Below, in pieces: positions 15,409-17,728 of a DNA stretch of 17,728 nt; positions within the stretch are counted from its first letter, which is position 1, and every line of letters starts with the position of its first letter. The stretch lies in assembly GCA_007120575.1 (NCBI GenBank), contig SKNJ01000100.1:1-17728 (forward strand), given 5' to 3'. The notes beneath the pieces are model-generated. The model was not told the origin of the DNA, did not search any database, and saw nothing but the letters and a program-made list of their open reading frames with translations. Position numbers and translations under genes: made by a program. The stretch comes from Thioalkalivibrio sp. GTDB taxonomy: Bacteria > Pseudomonadota > Gammaproteobacteria > Ectothiorhodospirales > Ectothiorhodospiraceae.

Positions 15409-15426
15409 CCTCACGTCACCGTGAGG
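15409..15426 (+). terminator. Hairpin after the PilZ gene
   Basis: CCTCACG-TCAC-CGTGAGG is a perfect 7-bp stem with a 4-base loop, starting 14 bases after the PilZ gene stop. No T-run follows. Its right arm is part of a degenerate REP-like repeat (15414 onward), so the end of the flagellar transcript coincides with a repeat insertion site. Confidence 0.5.
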
Positions 15427-15455
15427 CCGCAACATGGCCGTAACACCCAAGCACG
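15414..15455 (+). repeat. Degenerate REP-like element, family B
   Basis: The first 31 bases match 25 of 31 positions of the repeat at 16839 and 17688, including an exact GAGGCCGCAAC. Similarity fades after 15446. It is the only copy on the left side of the transporter gene. The rest of the gap to 15609 shows only a weak GGTAAC/GTTACC inverted repeat (15520s and 15570s). Confidence 0.6.
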
Positions 15456-15609
15456 GCGCGCCAGGCGAGCACAGAGAGTCATTCCCCGGCACACTCCGAA
15501 CACCAAACCGGCCACCTCCCGGTAACGCGTCCGCACCCATCTGTGCGCCCGCCGCCCCCGGCAAAGCCGTTACCATGGGCGGCTCGTCGGCACCCGCAGG
15601 ACCCCGCCC

Positions 15610-16794
15610 TTGCACCCACTGCTCCAGCACTCGCGTTTTCTCGGCGCCGGTTTTTTGCTGGTCGCGTTCTCCGCGGTCGGGCAGACCTTCGTGCTGTCGC
15701 TGTTCGGCGGCGAATGGCGCGAACTGTTCGGGCTCTCGCACGGCCAACTGGGCCTGGCGTACTCCGCCGCCACCCTGGCCAGTGCGTTATTGCTGATCAG
15801 CGCCGGGCGCCTGGTCGACCACCTGCCGCTGCGGGCGATGGTGGTGTTCGTACTGGTCGGGGCCGCGCTGGGCAGCGCGGTGCTGGCGTTCAGCCCCGGC
15901 GTACTGGGGCTGGTGCTGGGTTTCTTCCTGCTGCGCTTCTTCGGCCAGGGGCTGATGACCCACACCGCGCAAACCGCCGTCGCGCGCGCCTTCGACACCC
16001 ATCGCGGCAAGGCCATCAGCTTGGTGGTCGCCGGCCTGCCGGTCGCCGAGGCCGTGGCGCCGATCCTGGTGGTCACCGGCGCCGCCACACTCGGCTGGCG
16101 CTCGACCTGGGGCCTGATCGCACTGACCCTGGTCGCCCTCACCTTCCTGGTGCTGGCCCTGCTCGGGTCCGGCACCCCGCGACCCGCCGCCACCGAGGAA
16201 CCCGCCGACGGTGACCACCACTGGTCCCGCGGCCAGGTCCTGCGCGACCCGCGCTTCTACCTGCTGCTGCCCGCGCTGATGGGCGCCCCGTTCATCATCA
16301 CCGCCGTGTTCTTCCACCAGGTCCCGCTGGCCGAATCCAAGGACTGGACCCTCGCCTGGCTCGCCTCCAGCTTCGTCGCGTTCGCCGCCGCCCACCTGCT
16401 GTCGCTGTTCCTCGCGGGCCCGCTGGTGGATCGCTTCGGCTCACGGCGCCTGCTGCCCTGGCACCTCGCGCCACTGATCCTCGCCCTGCTCGCCCTCAGC
16501 CTGCTCGACGGCCCCTGGCTGGCACCCGCCTACCTCGCCCTCGCCGGCCTGGGCATGGGCGTGGCCAACACCCTGATGGGCGTGATCTGGGCCGAGCTCT
16601 ACGGCACCACCCACCTCGGCGCTATCCGCGCCGTCGCCCAGTCCGTGATGATCTTCGCCACCGCCGCCGCCCCGGTCGCGGTCGGCGCCCTGCTCGACCT
16701 GCAGTGGTCCATGGAACACGTCGTGCTGCTGCTCGCCGCCTACGCCGTCGCCGCCTCCCTGCTCGCCCGCCACGGCCTGCGCCCCACCCCGTAG
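15610..16794 (+). CDS. Major facilitator superfamily transporter
   Basis: This is an inner-membrane transporter of 394 residues with about 12 hydrophobic segments. The N-terminal half has a motif-A-like loop AGRLVDHLPLRAM between the second and third helices, and the second half has AGPLVDRFGSRRLLP in the matching place, both typical of the superfamily. A hydrophilic central loop of about 25 residues (around TPRPAATEEPADGDHHWSRG) separates the halves. The substrate cannot be told from the sequence. The start is TTG at 15610 with AGGA at proper spacing; the upstream ATG at 15575 is out of frame and no ATG occurs until well inside the protein. The TAG stop lies inside a REP-like repeat. It is not a flagellar gene and its link to the neighbours is unclear. 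Confidence 0.88.
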   Translation: MHPLLQHSRFLGAGFLLVAFSAVGQTFVLSLFGGEWRELFGLSHGQLGLAYSAATLASALLLISAGRLVDHLPLRAMVVFVLVGAALGSAVLAFSPGVLGLVLGFFLLRFFGQGLMTHTAQTAVARAFDTHRGKAISLVVAGLPVAEAVAPILVVTGAATLGWRSTWGLIALTLVALTFLVLALLGSGTPRPAATEEPADGDHHWSRGQVLRDPRFYLLLPALMGAPFIITAVFFHQVPLAESKDWTLAWLASSFVAFAAAHLLSLFLAGPLVDRFGSRRLLPWHLAPLILALLALSLLDGPWLAPAYLALAGLGMGVANTLMGVIWAELYGTTHLGAIRAVAQSVMIFATAAAPVAVGALLDLQWSMEHVVLLLAAYAVAASLLARHGLRPTP

Positions 16795-16824
16795 GCGCCC
16801 GGGCCCCCGCGCGATCAACCTCAC
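16791..16824 (+). repeat. REP-like element, family A, left copy
   Basis: This 34-base stretch begins GTAGG and ends GCGATCAACCTCAC. It aligns without gaps to 17596-17629 at 29 of 34 positions, the last 14 bases being identical. The transporter stop codon is contained in its GTAG. It resembles the broad Pseudomonas-type REP form (GTAGG, GC-rich stem, GCGAT). Confidence 0.65.
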
Positions 16825-16831
16825 ACAACAC

Positions 16832-16879
16832 CCACCCCGTCATCGCGAGGCCGCAACGCGGCCGTGGCGATCTCCAACC
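16832..16879 (+). repeat. REP-like element, family B, left intact copy
   Basis: These 48 bases are identical to 17681-17728. The core 16842-16871 is an imperfect palindrome: ATCGC and GCGAT as outer arms, GGCCGC and GCGGCC as inner arms, AAC as loop, with a GA/GTG internal bulge. The form recalls the small GTCATTGCGAG...GCAATC repeats common in proteobacterial genomes. Confidence 0.85.
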
Positions 16880-16912
16880 AAAGCCCCACGACACAGCACC
16901 CCCACACGCATC

Positions 16913-16954
16913 CGCCATCACAAGGCCGCAACACGCCCGCGTCGATCCCCAACC
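16913..16954 (+). repeat. REP-like element, family B, degenerate copy
   Basis: This 42-base stretch aligns without gaps to 16838-16879 at 34 of 42 positions and lies 74-75 bases downstream in the same orientation. The right outer arm is damaged, so the palindrome is weaker. It ends 23 bases before the antitoxin promoter. Confidence 0.7.
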
Positions 16955-16976
16955 AGCCCCCTACCGCCCAACCTTC

Positions 16977-16985
16977 TGCTAAAAT
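16977..16985 (+). promoter_or_regulatory. Extended -10 promoter of the antitoxin-toxin pair
   Basis: TGCTAAAAT is an extended -10 element (TGn followed by TAAAAT, five of six matches to TATAAT) in an otherwise C-rich region. No good -35 is visible, which is common for extended -10 promoters. The start would be near 16992, within the palindrome that follows. Confidence 0.55.
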
Positions 16986-16987
16986 GC

Positions 16988-16995
16988 TACATGTA
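16988..16995 (+). promoter_or_regulatory. Palindromic candidate operator TACATGTA
   Basis: The perfect 8-bp palindrome TACATGTA lies 3 bases after the -10 box and 25 bases before the antitoxin ATG. MazE-type antitoxins usually repress their own promoter by binding such sites. The site is read directly; its use is inferred. Confidence 0.45.
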
Positions 16996-17019
16996 ACGAC
17001 CTTCAGCGCAGAACCTCCA

Positions 17020-17235
17020 ATGGCCACACCCACCAACGAACGTGTCCAGAAGCGCCGCCAGGCCCTGCGCGCCGCCGGCCTGCGCCCGGTACAGATCTGG
17101 GTCCCCGACACCCGCCGTCCCGCGTTCGCGCAAGAGGCCCGTCGCCAGTCCACCCTGCTCGCGCAAGACCCGCAGGAACAGGACATCACCGCCTGGTCCG
17201 AACACGCCGCCAGCGAGCTCGAAGGATGGAAGTAA
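17020..17235 (+). CDS. MazE-like antitoxin, DUF3018 family
   Basis: This is the antitoxin of a type II pair, expected to neutralise the downstream MazF-like ribonuclease by direct binding. The protein is 71 residues and contains VQKRRQALRAAGLRPVQIWV (9-28) then PDTRRPAFAQEARRQS, the recognisable DUF3018 (antitoxin MazE family) pattern. The acidic C-terminal tail (about 50-71) is the likely toxin-binding segment. The frame is open to 16864, but earlier ATGs lie in repeat DNA or in the promoter; the ATG at 17020 starts at the family N terminus. No ribosome site is evident. It overlaps the toxin gene by 10 bases. Confidence 0.88.
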   Translation: MATPTNERVQKRRQALRAAGLRPVQIWVPDTRRPAFAQEARRQSTLLAQDPQEQDITAWSEHAASELEGWK

Positions 17236-17558
17236 CCCGAGGCGCTCTCGTCACCGTCGCCCTCTCGGGCGATTACGGAAAACCACGCCCCGCCCTAGTC
17301 ATCCAGTCCGACTACTTCGACGAACACCCCTCCGTCACCGTCCTTCCCGTCACCAGCGAATTGCGCGACACCCCGCTCTTCCGCATCCGCCTCGAACCCG
17401 ACGACACCACCCACCTGCAACACACCTCGCAGGTCATGGTCGACAAGGCCGTCACCGTCCGCCGCGACCGCATCGGCCGTGTATTCGGCCACATCCAGCC
17501 CGGCCCACTACTGGAAGTCGAACGCAGCCTCGCCGTCTTCCTCGGCATCGCCAAATAA
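17226..17558 (+). CDS. MazF/PemK-family endoribonuclease toxin
   Basis: Toxins of this family cut RNA at short sequences and arrest growth when the antitoxin is lost. The protein is 110 residues, normal for the family. Key features are GDYGKPRPALVIQSD (15-29, catalytic Arg21 by family analogy), VLPVTSELRDTPLFRIRL (39-56, with Thr43/Ser44), and SQVMVDKAVTVRRDRIGRVF (68-87). All appear intact, so an active toxin is likely. The ATG at 17226 lies inside the antitoxin reading frame, 10 bases before its end, which couples the two. The target sequence cannot be predicted. Confidence 0.9.
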   Translation: MEVTRGALVTVALSGDYGKPRPALVIQSDYFDEHPSVTVLPVTSELRDTPLFRIRLEPDDTTHLQHTSQVMVDKAVTVRRDRIGRVFGHIQPGPLLEVERSLAVFLGIAK

Positions 17559-17571
17559 CCCGCCCACGACA

Positions 17572-17581
17572 ATCTCCAACC
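17572..17581 (+). repeat. Right-end remnant of a family B repeat
   Basis: The 10-mer ATCTCCAACC, identical to the right end of the family B copies, appears 14 bases after the toxin stop. The preceding bases (CCACGACA) only loosely resemble the repeat. It may be a decayed copy or chance. Confidence 0.3.
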
Positions 17582-17595
17582 CAAACACCCCCCCT

Positions 17596-17629
17596 GCAGG
17601 AGCCCGCCCCCCCGGGCGATCAACCTCAC
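17596..17629 (+). repeat. REP-like element, family A, right copy
   Basis: This copy matches 16791-16824 at 29 of 34 positions. It holds the hairpin GCCCG (17602-17606) / CGGGC (17613-17617) with a C-rich loop. It lies 38 bases after the toxin stop and could also end the toxin transcript. Confidence 0.65.
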
Positions 17630-17638
17630 CCAGCGCCC

Positions 17639-17664
17639 CATCGGCCAGAGGGCTGGCCTCCTAC
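17639..17664 (-). repeat. REP-like element, family A, inverted copy
   Basis: Read on the minus strand it begins GTAGGAG, has the perfect stem GGCCAG-CCCT-CTGGCC (17658-17643) and ends in CGAT, the same plan as the family A copy at 17596. The two are in opposite orientation, 9 bases apart, like a BIME pair. The assignment to the same family rests on this layout, because stem bases differ. Confidence 0.5.
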
Positions 17665-17680
17665 CACACAACACCCACAC

Positions 17681-17728
17681 CCACCCCGTCATCGCGAGGC
17701 CGCAACGCGGCCGTGGCGATCTCCAACC
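17681..17728 (+). repeat. REP-like element, family B, right intact copy
   Basis: These 48 bases are identical to 16832-16879, and the palindromic core is 17691-17720. The copy runs to the window edge, so the repeat may continue. Just before it, the flank ACACAACACCCA is shared with the left copy, with a 6-base insertion. It is the right end of the repeat composite that brackets the toxin-antitoxin pair. Confidence 0.85.

Noticed and set aside
16832..16954. CRISPR array
   Set aside because: Only two adjacent repeat copies, one degenerate, with palindromic cores and no regular spacers or cas genes; REP-like elements explain them better.
16864..17019. Longer antitoxin start at 16864
   Set aside because: The extra residues come from repeat DNA and the promoter, with Pro/Thr/His-rich low-complexity sequence.

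Overview
The window is a GC-rich stretch of a gammaproteobacterial chromosome holding one arm of a polar-type flagellar gene cluster, followed by a short non-flagellar tail. The order cheR-cheV / flgA-flgM-flgN-PilZ protein next to flgBCDEFGHIJKL is the arrangement known from Pseudomonas and relatives. The acidic proteins, high GC and FlgJ with a fused muramidase would fit an Ectothiorhodospiraceae-like (for example Thioalkalivibrio-like) organism; that placement is an inference, not proven by the sequence.

Region 1 (1-10485, minus strand): an uninterrupted operon flgB-C-D-E-F-G-H-I-J-K-L, with flgL cut by the left edge. Gaps are 4-62 bp and flgI/flgJ overlap by one base. It encodes rod (FlgB, C, F, G), hook and hook cap (FlgE, D), L and P rings (FlgH, I), rod-cap muramidase (FlgJ) and hook-filament junction (FlgK, L). 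A near-consensus sigma-54 promoter lies at 10570-10585 and a 12-bp perfect hairpin at 10659-10688 separates this operon from cheR.

Region 2 (10695-12670, minus strand): cheR (GTG start) and cheV, chemotaxis adaptation genes. They are separated by about 240 bp that contain a possible 36-codon ORF whose stop overlaps the cheR start.

Region 3 (12671-15395, plus strand): a divergent flgA (sigma-54 promoter 12835-12850), flgM (near-perfect FliA/sigma-28 promoter 13667-13693), flgN and a YcgR/FlgZ-type PilZ c-di-GMP protein. The promoters show the expected hierarchy: sigma-54 for basal body, hook and P-ring chaperone genes, and sigma-28 for the anti-sigma factor FlgM and its downstream genes FlgN (FlgK/FlgL chaperone) and PilZ brake.

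Region 4 (15396-17728): a major facilitator transporter with a TTG start, then a DUF3018-type antitoxin and MazF/PemK toxin pair. This is the most unusual part. The toxin-antitoxin pair is bracketed by directly repeated composites of two REP-like palindrome families (16791-16879 and 17596-17728), with further degenerate copies at 15414 and 16913. One family carries a GTAGG/GCAGG 5' end like REPs mobilised by RAYT proteins. The pair has its own AT-rich extended -10 promoter and a TACATGTA palindrome.

I saw no rRNA, tRNA, CRISPR array or transposase gene. No gene-free stretch exceeds about 250 bases. I found no clearly undescribed multi-gene system; the REP-bracketed toxin-antitoxin cassette and the small ORF before cheR are the best leads.
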